A stretch of DNA of 64,000 nucleotides from Pseudomonas graminis. Its GTDB lineage: Bacteria > Pseudomonadota > Gammaproteobacteria > Pseudomonadales > Pseudomonadaceae. This document shows positions 50,530-59,473 of this stretch, one piece after another (within the stretch, counting starts at the first letter, position 1; every line of letters starts with the position of its first letter). The stretch covers positions 1,016,501 through 1,080,500 of the forward strand of contig NZ_CP053746.1 in NCBI RefSeq assembly GCF_013201545.1, written 5' to 3'. A program made the position numbers and the translations under genes. The notes beneath the pieces were generated by a model. That model did not search any database, was not told the origin of the DNA, and saw nothing but the letters and a program-made list of their open reading frames with translations.

Positions 50530-51282
50530 TCAGAACGCGCCCGACAACAGATGGCCGGCGTTGGGAACATGCGCCTTAAGGCCGAGGGTCTTGAGCATCT
50601 GGTAGACGGTCGCCACGGACGCGGACAGCACCGGTTTATCCAGTCGATCCTGTACGACCTGGATGGCGGGCAGCGATGGCATCTGCACGCAGCACGACAG
50701 AACGATGCCGTCGGCTTGCCCGATGTTGAGCCGGTCGGCGTGGGAAACCAGATCCATCGGGTCGATGCGTCCGACTTGCAGGTTGTCGGAGACTTCCAGG
50801 CTGATGGCGTCCACCACCTCGATGCCGGCCGCTTCGATGTAGTCGATGACCTGCTGGGTGAGTGGCTTCATGTAGGGCGTGATGATCGCTACTTTCTTGT
50901 AGTCGAGCATGTGGAGGCTGTCGATCAACGCACCGGCCGAACTCAGCACGGGTGCGTCGGAAGCATTGCTGGCAACGGTTTTACTCAGACGATCCTGCGA
51001 CAATTTGTGGTAACCGGCGCCCTGGCACATGATTGCCACCAGGCAGGCGTACGCCATGACATCGACCCGGGCATCGCTCAATTCCAGCGCGCAACGGTCG
51101 CTGTCGACGTCCATCTTTTTCAGCTCTTCGGGGCTGACTTTCATCATGCGCATGCGGGAGGAATGGAAGGTGAAGCGCTCGTCCGGGAACAGGGAATACC
51201 GCGACGTCAGCATCGCGGGGATCTCGGTTTCCATGGTGGTGTTGGAGCTGGGGACGATCTGGCCAATCCGGAAATTTCTCAC
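50530..51282 (-). CDS. Maleate isomerase / Asp-Glu racemase superfamily protein
   Basis: A 250-residue protein of the maleate cis-trans isomerase group (NicE-like), which converts maleate to fumarate. It opens with GQIVPSSNTTMETEIPAM. The two catalytic cysteines are expected in YACLVAIM and LSCCVQMPS. In nicotinate degradation nicE sits with nicCDFXT, none of which is seen here, so the gene is an orphan and the substrate may be another 2-substituted dicarboxylate. Confidence 0.85.
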   Translation of the reverse strand: MRNFRIGQIVPSSNTTMETEIPAMLTSRYSLFPDERFTFHSSRMRMMKVSPEELKKMDVDSDRCALELSDARVDVMAYACLVAIMCQGAGYHKLSQDRLSKTVASNASDAPVLSSAGALIDSLHMLDYKKVAIITPYMKPLTQQVIDYIEAAGIEVVDAISLEVSDNLQVGRIDPMDLVSHADRLNIGQADGIVLSCCVQMPSLPAIQVVQDRLDKPVLSASVATVYQMLKTLGLKAHVPNAGHLLSGAF

Positions 51283-51449
51283 AGGGTCTTCTCCATTTCG
51301 CCGACGGCGAGGTCATGTGCGACCGATGCTAGGAGTGACCGAGAGCGTCGTATATCAGGCAATGGCGAGCCTGCCATCGCGGCTGGCGACGGCAGGCAAA
51401 AAAAGGTAGGGATGACCGGGGCGCGATAGTAGTGCTGGCACCCGTTCAT

Positions 51450-51540
51450 GTGGGAGCGAGCTTGCTCGCGAAGAGGCAGGAACATCCGCTGAATCTTCGG
51501 CGGCTGGAATACCGTCTTCGCGAGCAAGCTCGACTCCCAC
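51450..51540. repeat. REPIN with internal hairpin
   Basis: REP copies at 51450-51472 and inverted at 51517-51540. The loop carries CCGCTGAA-TC-TTCGGCGG (about 51486-51503), a second hairpin also seen in the 60.7-kb copy. Confidence 0.92.
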
Positions 51541-51624
51541 AGGTACCGCGTTTACTGCGCGAAACCTTGGCGTCTGGACCAGAGGAATATCCCACAGGGA
51601 AAAGCGGCGTTCGCTTTACCTCGT

Positions 51625-53010
51625 TTACGCGTGAGAAAGCACCTCGCCTCGCGCAGGCGATTCGGCCTTGTGATTGCCCAACATCGCCCGCGGGATCGAC
51701 AGAATCAGTCCGGCGCTGATGAACAAACAGGCGCCCAGCACGTAGGTGCCGTTGTTGATGTTGCCGGTGAGGTTCTCGGCCACAGCGGTGATCATCGAAC
51801 CGGTGAAGCCTGACAGGTTGCCGATGGCGTTGATCATGCCGATCCCCGCAGCGGCCGCGACGCCAGACAGCACGGTGCCCGGCAGGGTCCAGTAGATCGG
51901 CATCAGGCTCAGCACGCCGGACGCGGAAACGCTGAGGAAGATGATCGACAGCACCACGTTGCTGGCGAAGTAGGCGCTGAGGATCAGGCCTATACCGCCG
52001 ATGATCGCCGGAATCGCTGCGTGCCAGCGGCGCTCGCCGGTCTTGTTGGAGTGCCGCGCGTTGAGGGTCATGGCGATTACAGCGATGCCGTAGGGGATGG
52101 CCGTCAGCAGACCGATGTCCATCGGATTGGAGACGCCGGCGCTTTTGATGATCGATGGCATCCAGAACGCGAGCCCGTAGAACCCGGTGTTGAAGGTCAG
52201 CAGGATCAGCACCAGCAGCCATACGCGTCCGTTGAAAAACACCTCGCGCAGACTCGTCGCCTTGCCTTTGCTGTCGCTCTCCAGATTGGCCTTGAGCATG
52301 GCCTTTTCCTGGGGCGACAGCCATTTGGCCGCGTCGATGTTATTGGCCATGAACGCCAGCACCACAAAGGCCATTACCACCGACGGCAGGCCTTCGATGA
52401 TCAACAGCCACTGCCAGCCGGCCATGCCGTTGACGCCCTGCATCCGGGTCATCAACCAGCCGGAAATCACACCGCCCAGCGTCAGACTGATGGGCATTGC
52501 CATGAGGAAACCTGCCATCACCCGGCTTTGCCGACGGGTAGGAAACCAGTAGTTGAGGTAAAGGATGACGCCGGGAAAGAAGCCTGCCTCACAGATGCCG
52601 AGCAAGAAGCGCAGCACGTAGAATATGGTTTCCGACTCGATATGGAAAAACTTCGCCAGCGGCACGGTAAACGCGACGGCCATGGAGACGATGGCCCAGG
52701 TGAGCATGATCCGGGCGATCCAGAACCGCGCGCCGAAGCGATGCAGCAGCAGGTTGCTCGGTACTTCAAAGATGAAATAGCCCCAGAAGAACATGCTCGC
52801 GCCGAGGGCATAGACGGTATTGCTGAATTGCAGATCGTTGAGCATATCCAGCTTGGCGAAGCCGATGTTCACGCGGTCGAGATAGGCCGCCATGTAACAC
52901 AGGAGCAGGACGGGAAGGATGCGCAGAATGACTTTGCGGTAGGTGCGGTCTTCAAAGCTGGCGTGCCCGGGACCCGAGGACTCGGGCAGGCGCTGGGAAA
53001 CGGTTTCCAT
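51625..53010 (-). CDS. MFS transporter, anion:cation symporter family
   Basis: A 461-residue, 12-helix permease of the ACS family, which imports sugar acids, tartrate or phthalate-like anions. Features are YLDRVNIGFAKLDM after helix 1, EVPSNLLLHRFGARFWIARIM and GICEAGFFPG. The start at 53010 has GGAGGT. The palindrome GATAAC-N5-GTTATC lies 115 bases upstream, shared with the FAH-IlvD operon, so it probably imports the acid those enzymes use. Confidence 0.93.
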   Translation of the reverse strand: METVSQRLPESSGPGHASFEDRTYRKVILRILPVLLLCYMAAYLDRVNIGFAKLDMLNDLQFSNTVYALGASMFFWGYFIFEVPSNLLLHRFGARFWIARIMLTWAIVSMAVAFTVPLAKFFHIESETIFYVLRFLLGICEAGFFPGVILYLNYWFPTRRQSRVMAGFLMAMPISLTLGGVISGWLMTRMQGVNGMAGWQWLLIIEGLPSVVMAFVVLAFMANNIDAAKWLSPQEKAMLKANLESDSKGKATSLREVFFNGRVWLLVLILLTFNTGFYGLAFWMPSIIKSAGVSNPMDIGLLTAIPYGIAVIAMTLNARHSNKTGERRWHAAIPAIIGGIGLILSAYFASNVVLSIIFLSVSASGVLSLMPIYWTLPGTVLSGVAAAAGIGMINAIGNLSGFTGSMITAVAENLTGNINNGTYVLGACLFISAGLILSIPRAMLGNHKAESPARGEVLSHA

Positions 53011-53124
53011 GGTGGGACCTCCAGGCACTCGGACGCGCCTGTATTGTTGTTATGGAGGGTCGAAACACGGGCCGATGTTACTGACAAGGGTATTGATTAG
53101 GATAATGACTTGTTTCCATTGATT

Positions 53125-53141
53125 GATAACGCCGGGTTATC
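53125..53141. promoter_or_regulatory. LysR-type operator upstream of the MFS gene
   Basis: GATAAC-GCCGG-GTTATC, a perfect inverted repeat that fits the T-N11-A rule. An identical-arm copy is at 54105-54121. Confidence 0.7.
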
Positions 53142-53143
53142 GC

Positions 53144-54085
53144 TCATTGATGCGCCAGCCGTGCATTCGCCAGCAGGATTTCGGCGAATTCCGACGCCGC
53201 TCCCAGCAACGGCTCGCCGCGGCGAGTAAGAATTCCGTAGTCCTGAGGCGCCAGTTTCAGCGGCGTGTTCAGCACTTTCAACAGGCCCGAATCCAGGTGC
53301 GGCTGCGCCATGGAGGCGGGCAACATCGCGATCATCGGCCCTGCCTGCAGGACTTGCAGGAAGGTCTGCATCGAGATGGTGTCGATGGTGTTCTTCGGCG
53401 TGGGGATGCCCGCTTTGGCGAAGGCCTGCTCCATCCGTGCGCGAATCGGAGTGCCCAGTGGATACAGAATCCATGGCCAGTTTCCAAGTGCTTGCAGCGA
53501 CGTCTGCGCCAGTTCGGTCAGCGGATGACGACTGTTGACGACCATGCAGAATGGCTCCGGCGCCAGAGCCTGAAAGTCGTACACCTGCTGCTGGTTTTCG
53601 TTGGTGTAGCGCGCCACCGCGAGATCAAGCTTCTTGTCGTCGAGCATTTCCATCAGGTGATCGCTGGTCTGCTCCACCACTTCGATCGACAGCAGCGGCC
53701 AGCGAGCTTTCAATTGCACGATGGCTTCCGGCAGCACCACCGCAGTTGCCGCGAAAATCGCTCCTACTTTGAGAAAACCATGCCCGCCTTCCCGCAGGCT
53801 GCTGATCTGATCAACGAACTTGCTCGCGTCGTTCAGTGCGATCTGCGCATAGCGCACCACGTGCTCACCGAGGGCAGTCGGCGGCATGTTGCGCGGCAGA
53901 CGCTCGAACACATCGAAGCCCAGCAGGCGCTCGATCTCGCGCAGCATTTTGCTCACCGCCGGCTGGCTGAGGTTCATGTGTTGCGCCGCCGCGTGCATGT
54001 TGCGGGTCCGCGCAAGGGTTTCGATAAGCACCAGATGCTTGAACTTGAGCCAGTTACAGACTGTTGAGAATGAAATATCCGACAT
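53144..54085 (-). CDS. LysR-type regulator of the sugar-acid locus
   Basis: A 313-residue regulator. The helix-turn-helix segment is MNLSQPAVSKMLREIERLLG, preceded by KFKHLVLIETLARTRNMHAA; the effector domain follows. It stands between the permease gene and the divergent FAH-IlvD operon. Matching palindromes flank it on both sides, so it most likely controls both. Confidence 0.93.
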   Translation of the reverse strand: MSDISFSTVCNWLKFKHLVLIETLARTRNMHAAAQHMNLSQPAVSKMLREIERLLGFDVFERLPRNMPPTALGEHVVRYAQIALNDASKFVDQISSLREGGHGFLKVGAIFAATAVVLPEAIVQLKARWPLLSIEVVEQTSDHLMEMLDDKKLDLAVARYTNENQQQVYDFQALAPEPFCMVVNSRHPLTELAQTSLQALGNWPWILYPLGTPIRARMEQAFAKAGIPTPKNTIDTISMQTFLQVLQAGPMIAMLPASMAQPHLDSGLLKVLNTPLKLAPQDYGILTRRGEPLLGAASEFAEILLANARLAHQ

Positions 54086-54104
54086 GAGCGCGGCCTCAAG
54101 GAGC

Positions 54105-54121
54105 GATAACCCAGTGTTATC
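54105..54121. promoter_or_regulatory. LysR-type operator upstream of the FAH-IlvD operon
   Basis: GATAAC-CCAGT-GTTATC, extended to CGATAAC/GTTATCG, between the divergent lysR and FAH-family genes. Same arms as the site at 53125-53141. Confidence 0.75.
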
Positions 54122-54206
54122 GATTATTAAGCAGATGTCATTGGAGTTTATCGCCGGTGCTGATTAGGGTCGCTGATAAACCATAAAAAGCGTTGAGGAC
54201 TTCACC

Positions 54207-55382
54207 ATGCCGATTCAGCTCACTCCCGAAAACACCCTCCCCGCCGACGGCCTGAATGGCACGTTGATCGGCCGCGCCTGGGTGCCCGGTAAAGTCGGCG
54301 GCCCGTCGCCCGTGGTGTTGCGCAGTGATGGAGTGTTCGATCTTTCGTCGAGCTTCGCCACGTTGAGCAACTTGCTGGAGCTGGAATCGCCGGTGGCTGC
54401 GGTACGCGAAGCCCAGGGCACGCGCGTCGCCAGCCTCGAAGAGTTGCTGGCGAATTCGACCGCGACGCCTGATCCCAACAAACCGTACCTGCTGGCGCCA
54501 GCGGACTTGCAAGTGATCAAGGCCGCAGGGGTGACCTTCGCCGCAAGCATGATCGAGCGGGTGATCGAGGAGCAGGCGGCAGGCGATCCGGCCAAGGCGG
54601 AAAGCGTGCGCGCCATCGTGCAGAACGCGATCGGCGACAATCTGCGCAACATCAAACCGGGCTCCGAACAAGCCAGCACACTCAAGGCGCTGCTGATCGA
54701 GCAAGGCATGTGGTCGCAATACCTTGAGGTCGGCATCGGGCCGGACGCCGAGATTTTCACCAAAGCGCCGGTGCTGGCAGCGGTGGGCAGCGGCAGCCAA
54801 GTGGGCATTCATCCGAAATCAGAGTGGAACAACCCCGAGCCGGAAGTGGTGCTGGCGGTGAACAGCCGCGGGCAGATCCACGGCGCGACACTGGGCAACG
54901 ACGTCAACCTGCGGGACTTCGAAGGGCGCAGCGCGCTGCTGTTGAGCAAGGCCAAGGACAACAACGCCTCGTGCTCGATCGGCCCGTTCATTCGGCTGTT
55001 CGACGAAACCTTTTCCCTGGATGACGTGCGCAACTGCGTGGTCGATCTGCAGGTGAAAGGCAACGACGGTTATGTCATGAAAGGCTCAAGCTCCATGTCG
55101 CAGATCAGCCGCGATCCGGCCGACATCGCTGGCCAGGCGCTCAATGCCAACCACCAATACCCGGATGGTTTCCTGCTGTTTCTCGGCACCCTCTTCGCCC
55201 CGACCGCCGACCGCGACCATGCCGGCGGAGGTTTTACCCACAAGTTGGGCGATCAGGTCAGTATCAGCAGCAGCCTGTTCGGCGGCCTGCACAACGAGGT
55301 GACCCACAGCAGTGACGCGTCGCCGTGGACGTTTGGCGTCGGCGCACTGCTGCGCAACCTCGCCGTGCGCGGTTTGTTGTAA
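54207..55382 (+). CDS. Fumarylacetoacetate hydrolase family protein, probable 2-keto-3-deoxy-pentonate dehydratase
   Basis: A 391-residue FAH-fold protein. The long form with a metal site in the C-terminal half (HPKSEWNNPEPEVVLAVNS, GNDVNLRDFEG) resembles the pentonate dehydratases of the Weimberg route (XylX type), which turn 2-keto-3-deoxy-xylonate or arabonate into 2-oxoglutarate semialdehyde. The IlvD/Edd dehydratase gene directly downstream supplies that substrate. The exact sugar acid is unknown. Confidence 0.85.
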   Translation: MPIQLTPENTLPADGLNGTLIGRAWVPGKVGGPSPVVLRSDGVFDLSSSFATLSNLLELESPVAAVREAQGTRVASLEELLANSTATPDPNKPYLLAPADLQVIKAAGVTFAASMIERVIEEQAAGDPAKAESVRAIVQNAIGDNLRNIKPGSEQASTLKALLIEQGMWSQYLEVGIGPDAEIFTKAPVLAAVGSGSQVGIHPKSEWNNPEPEVVLAVNSRGQIHGATLGNDVNLRDFEGRSALLLSKAKDNNASCSIGPFIRLFDETFSLDDVRNCVVDLQVKGNDGYVMKGSSSMSQISRDPADIAGQALNANHQYPDGFLLFLGTLFAPTADRDHAGGGFTHKLGDQVSISSSLFGGLHNEVTHSSDASPWTFGVGALLRNLAVRGLL

Positions 55383-55430
55383 CGCTGAACACCTTACGCA
55401 GCACACCTAATTCCAAGAGAGACCCGAACC

Positions 55431-57215
55431 ATGTCCGACACGCCGAAACGCCCCCTTCGCAGCCAGCAATGGTTCGATGATCCGGAACACGCTGACATGA
55501 CGGCGCTGTACGTCGAGCGCTACATGAACTATGGCCTGACCCGCGAGGAGCTGCAATCGGGCCGACCGATCATTGGCATCGCTCAGACGGGTTCTGATCT
55601 GGCGCCCTGCAACCGCCATCACCTGGAGCTCGCCCAGCGGGTCAGAGCCGGCATTCGCGATGCGGGCGGTATTCCGATGGAGTTTCCGGTGCACCCGATG
55701 GCCGAGCAAACCCGCCGACCGACCGCGGCCCTGGACCGAAACCTGGCGTACCTCGGGTTGGTGGAAATTCTTCACGGCTACCCGCTGGACGGCGTTGTCC
55801 TGACAACCGGCTGCGACAAAACCACGCCAGCTTGCCTGATGGCGGCGGCGACCACTGACCTGCCGGCCATCGTGTTGTCCGGCGGGCCGATGCTCGACGG
55901 TCGTCACAAGGGCGAATTGATCGGCTCCGGCACGGTGCTGTGGCATGCGCGCAATCTGCTCTCGGCCGGCGAGATCAACTACGAAGGCTTCATGGAAATG
56001 ACCACGGCGGCGTCACCGTCGGTGGGCCACTGCAACACCATGGGCACCGCGCTTTCGATGAACGCGCTGGCTGAGGCACTGGGCATGTCGCTGCCCGGCT
56101 GCGCGAGTATTCCGGCGGCGTACCGCGAGCGCGGGCAGATGGCCTACATGACCGGCAAGCGCATCTGCGATCTGGTTCGTGAAGACGTGCGTCCTTCGCA
56201 AATCATGACCCGCGAAGCCTTTGAAAACGCAATCGCGGTGGCCTCGGCCCTGGGGGCTTCGAGCAACTGCCCGCCGCACCTGATCGCCATCGCCCGGCAC
56301 ATGGGCGTCGAGTTAAGCCTCGACGACTGGCAGCGCATCGGCGAAGACGTGCCGTTGCTGGTCAACTGCATGCCCGCCGGGAAGTACCTGGGCGAAGGCT
56401 TTCACCGCGCAGGCGGCGTGCCAGCGGTGATGCACGAGTTGCAGAAGGCCGGCAAGCTGCACGAAGACTGCGGCACGGTTTCCGGCAAGACCATCGGTGA
56501 CATCGTGCGTAACGCCGTCGCCCACGACGCCGACGTGATCCGTCCGTATGAAGACCCGCTCAAGCACCGCGCCGGTTTCATCGTGTTGAGCGGCAATTTT
56601 TTCGACAGCGCGATCATGAAGATGTCGGTGGTCGGCGAAGCGTTCCGCAAGACCTATCTGTCCGAGCCGGGCGCGGAGAACAGCTTCGAGGCGCGCGCCA
56701 TTGTGTTCGAGGGCCCGGAGGATTATCACGCGCGGATCAACGACCCTTCGCTGGAAATCGACGAGCGCTGCATTCTGGTGATCCGTGGCGCCGGCACGGT
56801 CGGTTATCCCGGCAGCGCCGAAGTGGTGAACATGGCGCCGCCGTCTGCGCTGATCAAACAGGGCATCGACTCGTTGCCCTGCCTGGGCGATGGCCGGCAA
56901 AGCGGCACGTCGGCCAGCCCTTCGATCCTCAATATGTCGCCGGAAGCGGCGGTGGGCGGCGGCCTGGCCCTGCTGAAAACCAACGACCGGCTACGCGTGG
57001 ATCTGAACAACCGCAGCGTCAACGTGCTGGTCAGCGACGAGGAAATGGCTGCACGCCGCGCGCTGTTCGAGCCGAAGATGCCGGCCTCGCAAACCCCGTG
57101 GCAGGAGCTGTATCGGCAGTTGGTGGGGCAATTGTCCACCGGCGGATGCCTGGAACCGGCGACCTTGCATTTGCGGGTGATTGCACGGAGTGGCGAGCCG
57201 CGGCATTCCCACTGA
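55431..57215 (+). CDS. IlvD/Edd family dehydratase, probable aldonic acid dehydratase
   Basis: A 594-residue iron-sulfur dehydratase. Cluster cysteines are expected in APCNRHH, TTGCDKTTPA and GHCNTMGTA; PLLVNCMPAGKYLGEGF and GSAEVVNMAPP are family blocks. The length and opening (MNYGLTREELQSGRPIIGIA) match L-arabonate/D-xylonate dehydratases better than dihydroxyacid dehydratase. With the upstream FAH enzyme it can take an aldonate to 2-oxoglutarate semialdehyde. Confidence 0.9.
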   Translation: MSDTPKRPLRSQQWFDDPEHADMTALYVERYMNYGLTREELQSGRPIIGIAQTGSDLAPCNRHHLELAQRVRAGIRDAGGIPMEFPVHPMAEQTRRPTAALDRNLAYLGLVEILHGYPLDGVVLTTGCDKTTPACLMAAATTDLPAIVLSGGPMLDGRHKGELIGSGTVLWHARNLLSAGEINYEGFMEMTTAASPSVGHCNTMGTALSMNALAEALGMSLPGCASIPAAYRERGQMAYMTGKRICDLVREDVRPSQIMTREAFENAIAVASALGASSNCPPHLIAIARHMGVELSLDDWQRIGEDVPLLVNCMPAGKYLGEGFHRAGGVPAVMHELQKAGKLHEDCGTVSGKTIGDIVRNAVAHDADVIRPYEDPLKHRAGFIVLSGNFFDSAIMKMSVVGEAFRKTYLSEPGAENSFEARAIVFEGPEDYHARINDPSLEIDERCILVIRGAGTVGYPGSAEVVNMAPPSALIKQGIDSLPCLGDGRQSGTSASPSILNMSPEAAVGGGLALLKTNDRLRVDLNNRSVNVLVSDEEMAARRALFEPKMPASQTPWQELYRQLVGQLSTGGCLEPATLHLRVIARSGEPRHSH

Positions 57216-57262
57216 GTGGAAGGTCTGGAGCACGACGCCACTCCAACTGTGCCAGGTGACTT

Positions 57263-57378
57263 GCCCTGATCGTTCCCACGCTCTGCGTGGGAACGCATTT
57301 CTGGACGCTCCGCGTCCGCTGTCAGGTGACGCGAAGCGTCAGGAACGGCATTACCACGCGGAGCGTGGGAACGATCAC
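57263..57378. repeat. Composite inverted repeat (GATCGTTCCCACGC family)
   Basis: GATCGTTCCCACGCTCTGCG with GTGGGAACG (57268-57295) faces its inverted copy CGCGGAGCGTGGGAACGATC (57357-57376). The loop has further small palindromes (GACGCTCCGCGTC, GACGCGAAGCGTC). It is a second REP-type family, different from the GAGCTTGCTCGC one. It fills the gap between the two convergent genes. Confidence 0.9.
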
Positions 57379-57387
57379 AACTCATCC

Positions 57388-58293
57388 TCACAACAACGCC
57401 GGCAACCCCTTCTCCATTCCGGCGAAGCGGTTTTTCAACAGTGAATGCAACTGCTGCACCGCCGGGGAAAACTGTTTGCGGTGCGGGCAGATCAGGTTGA
57501 GTGGAGTCGGCTCGCCCGGGTAATCCGGCAGCAACAGTTCCAGCCGCCCGGCGTGCACGTCCTCGCAGACATCCAGCCACGATTTGTACGCCACACCCTG
57601 CCCCGCCACCGCCCAACGCCTCACCAGATCCGCGTCATCGGTGAGCAACGGGCCCGATACCGAAAACACCCGACCACCTAGCCGCCACTTGTCGTACACC
57701 CGCCCCGCCAGGGTGAACAGCAAACATTCGTGCCGCAGCAAGTCGTCCGAGACCATGGGCCGGCCCTTGCGCGCCAGATACTCCGGCGATGCCACCAACA
57801 CCCGGCGATTCCACGGCGCCAGGGCCAACGCGATGTAGTTGGCGTCTTCGATCACGCCGTAGCGAATGGCGACGTCCACCGGATCACGAAACAAATCGGC
57901 CACTTGATCGGAGATAAACAGGCGCAGATTCAGCGCCGGGTGTTGACTGCGGAAATCCGTCAGCCAGGGCAGCAGCATGTTTCGCCCCAGATCCGAAGGC
58001 GCGGCCACTTGCAAAGTGCCCTGCAGCTCGGCACTTTCCCGCCGCAGCTTTTCCCGGCCATCCCGTAAGGCATCGAGCACCGTCTGGGCGGTCGGCAGGT
58101 ACTGCTCGCCTTCGGCGGTGAGGCGCAGGCTGCGCGTCGAACGGGCAAACAGCCGAATATCCAGCTCCCGTTCGAGGCGCTTGATGGCTGCCGCAACTTG
58201 CCCCGGCAACAGATCCACCTCCCGCGCAGCATTGGAGAAGCTGCCCAGCGCAGCGGTGCGGACGAAGAGGGTCAGGTCGTCGATACGGATCAT
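57388..58293 (-). CDS. LysR-type transcriptional regulator
   Basis: A 301-residue regulator starting MIRIDDLTLFVRTAALGSFS, with helix-turn-helix region LLPGQVAAAIKRLERELD. The effector domain resembles the CrgA/YafC group. It is divergent from the oxidoreductase gene at 58410, its likely target. The start at 58293 is chosen by family alignment; the longer frame is not supported. Confidence 0.93.
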   Translation of the reverse strand: MIRIDDLTLFVRTAALGSFSNAAREVDLLPGQVAAAIKRLERELDIRLFARSTRSLRLTAEGEQYLPTAQTVLDALRDGREKLRRESAELQGTLQVAAPSDLGRNMLLPWLTDFRSQHPALNLRLFISDQVADLFRDPVDVAIRYGVIEDANYIALALAPWNRRVLVASPEYLARKGRPMVSDDLLRHECLLFTLAGRVYDKWRLGGRVFSVSGPLLTDDADLVRRWAVAGQGVAYKSWLDVCEDVHAGRLELLLPDYPGEPTPLNLICPHRKQFSPAVQQLHSLLKNRFAGMEKGLPALL

Positions 58294-58409
58294 CTTCACT
58301 CCAGCCGTGAAAGTGTTGCCGGATTCTGCTGGTTTTTCAGCATGACGAACAAGAACAAGATGGGTCCAACGTTTAAGCCACCTTGTGTTCATTGATTAGA
58401 GAGATCGCC

Positions 58410-59417
58410 ATGAAAGCCATCGCCTTCACCCAGCACGGTCTGCCCATCGAAGACCCCAATTCGCTGCTCGACATGGACCTGCCCAAGCCGACGCCCGGCC
58501 CTCGCGATTTGCTGGTCGAAGTCAAAGCGATTTCGGTCAACCCGGTCGACACCAAAATCCGCGCCGGCTCTGCCGCCACCGAACCCAAAGTGGTCGGCTG
58601 GGACGCCGTCGGGGTTGTGCGTGAAACGGGCAGCGACGTCACCCTGTTCAAAGCCGGGGACGAAGTGTTCTACGCCGGCTCCATCGCCCGTCCTGGCAGC
58701 TACAGCGAATTCCACCTCGTCGACGAGCGCATCGTCGGGCACAAACCCAAGAGCCTCGACAACGCCCACGCCGCCGCGCTGCCGCTGACCTCGATCACCG
58801 CGTGGGAGTTGCTGTTTGACCGTCTGGGCGTTGAAGAAGGCGGCGGCGAAGGTGACAGCCTGTTGATCATCGGTGCCGGTGGCGGCGTCGGGTCGATTCT
58901 GGTGCAACTGGCCCGCCAACTGACCAAACTGACCGTGATCGGGACAGCGTCGCGTCCGGAAACCCGCGAATGGGTCGAAAGCCTGGGCGCCCACCACGTC
59001 ATCGATCACAGCCAGCCGCTGGTCGAGCAACTGAACTGGATCGGCGTCGGCCAGGTGAGTCATGTCGCCAGCCTGACCCACACCGATTCGTACTTCACGC
59101 AGCTCATTGAAGCCTTGAAACCACAAGGCCAGCTGGCGCTGATCGATGACCCGAAATCCCTCGACGTCGTGCCGATGAAACGCAAGGCCCTGTCGCTGCA
59201 CTGGGAACTGATGTTCACCCGCTCGCTCTACGAAACCCCGGACATGATTGCCCAGCATGAACTGCTCAATCGCGTCGCCGACCTGATCGACCAAGGTGTG
59301 CTGAAGACCACCCTTGGTGAGCATTTCGGCGCGATCAATGCCGAGAACCTGCGTCGCGCCCACGCCGTCATCGAAAGCGGCAAGGCCAAGGGCAAGATCG
59401 TCCTCGAAGGTTTCTGA
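58410..59417 (+). CDS. Zinc-type alcohol dehydrogenase-like NADPH:quinone oxidoreductase
   Basis: A 335-residue medium-chain reductase. The GroES-like N-terminal domain (about 1-130) contains AISVNPVDTKIR and GWDAVGVV. The Rossmann domain has the nucleotide motif GAGGGVGSILVQLARQ. The structural zinc cysteines of true alcohol dehydrogenases are absent, so a quinone or enone reductase is likely. It is divergent from the LysR gene. Confidence 0.92.
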   Translation: MKAIAFTQHGLPIEDPNSLLDMDLPKPTPGPRDLLVEVKAISVNPVDTKIRAGSAATEPKVVGWDAVGVVRETGSDVTLFKAGDEVFYAGSIARPGSYSEFHLVDERIVGHKPKSLDNAHAAALPLTSITAWELLFDRLGVEEGGGEGDSLLIIGAGGGVGSILVQLARQLTKLTVIGTASRPETREWVESLGAHHVIDHSQPLVEQLNWIGVGQVSHVASLTHTDSYFTQLIEALKPQGQLALIDDPKSLDVVPMKRKALSLHWELMFTRSLYETPDMIAQHELLNRVADLIDQGVLKTTLGEHFGAINAENLRRAHAVIESGKAKGKIVLEGF

Positions 59418-59473
59418 ACCTGTTTCCATTATTTGAATGGCCTGCCGCGGCAGGCCGGGAGCCGTTTGTGTCC

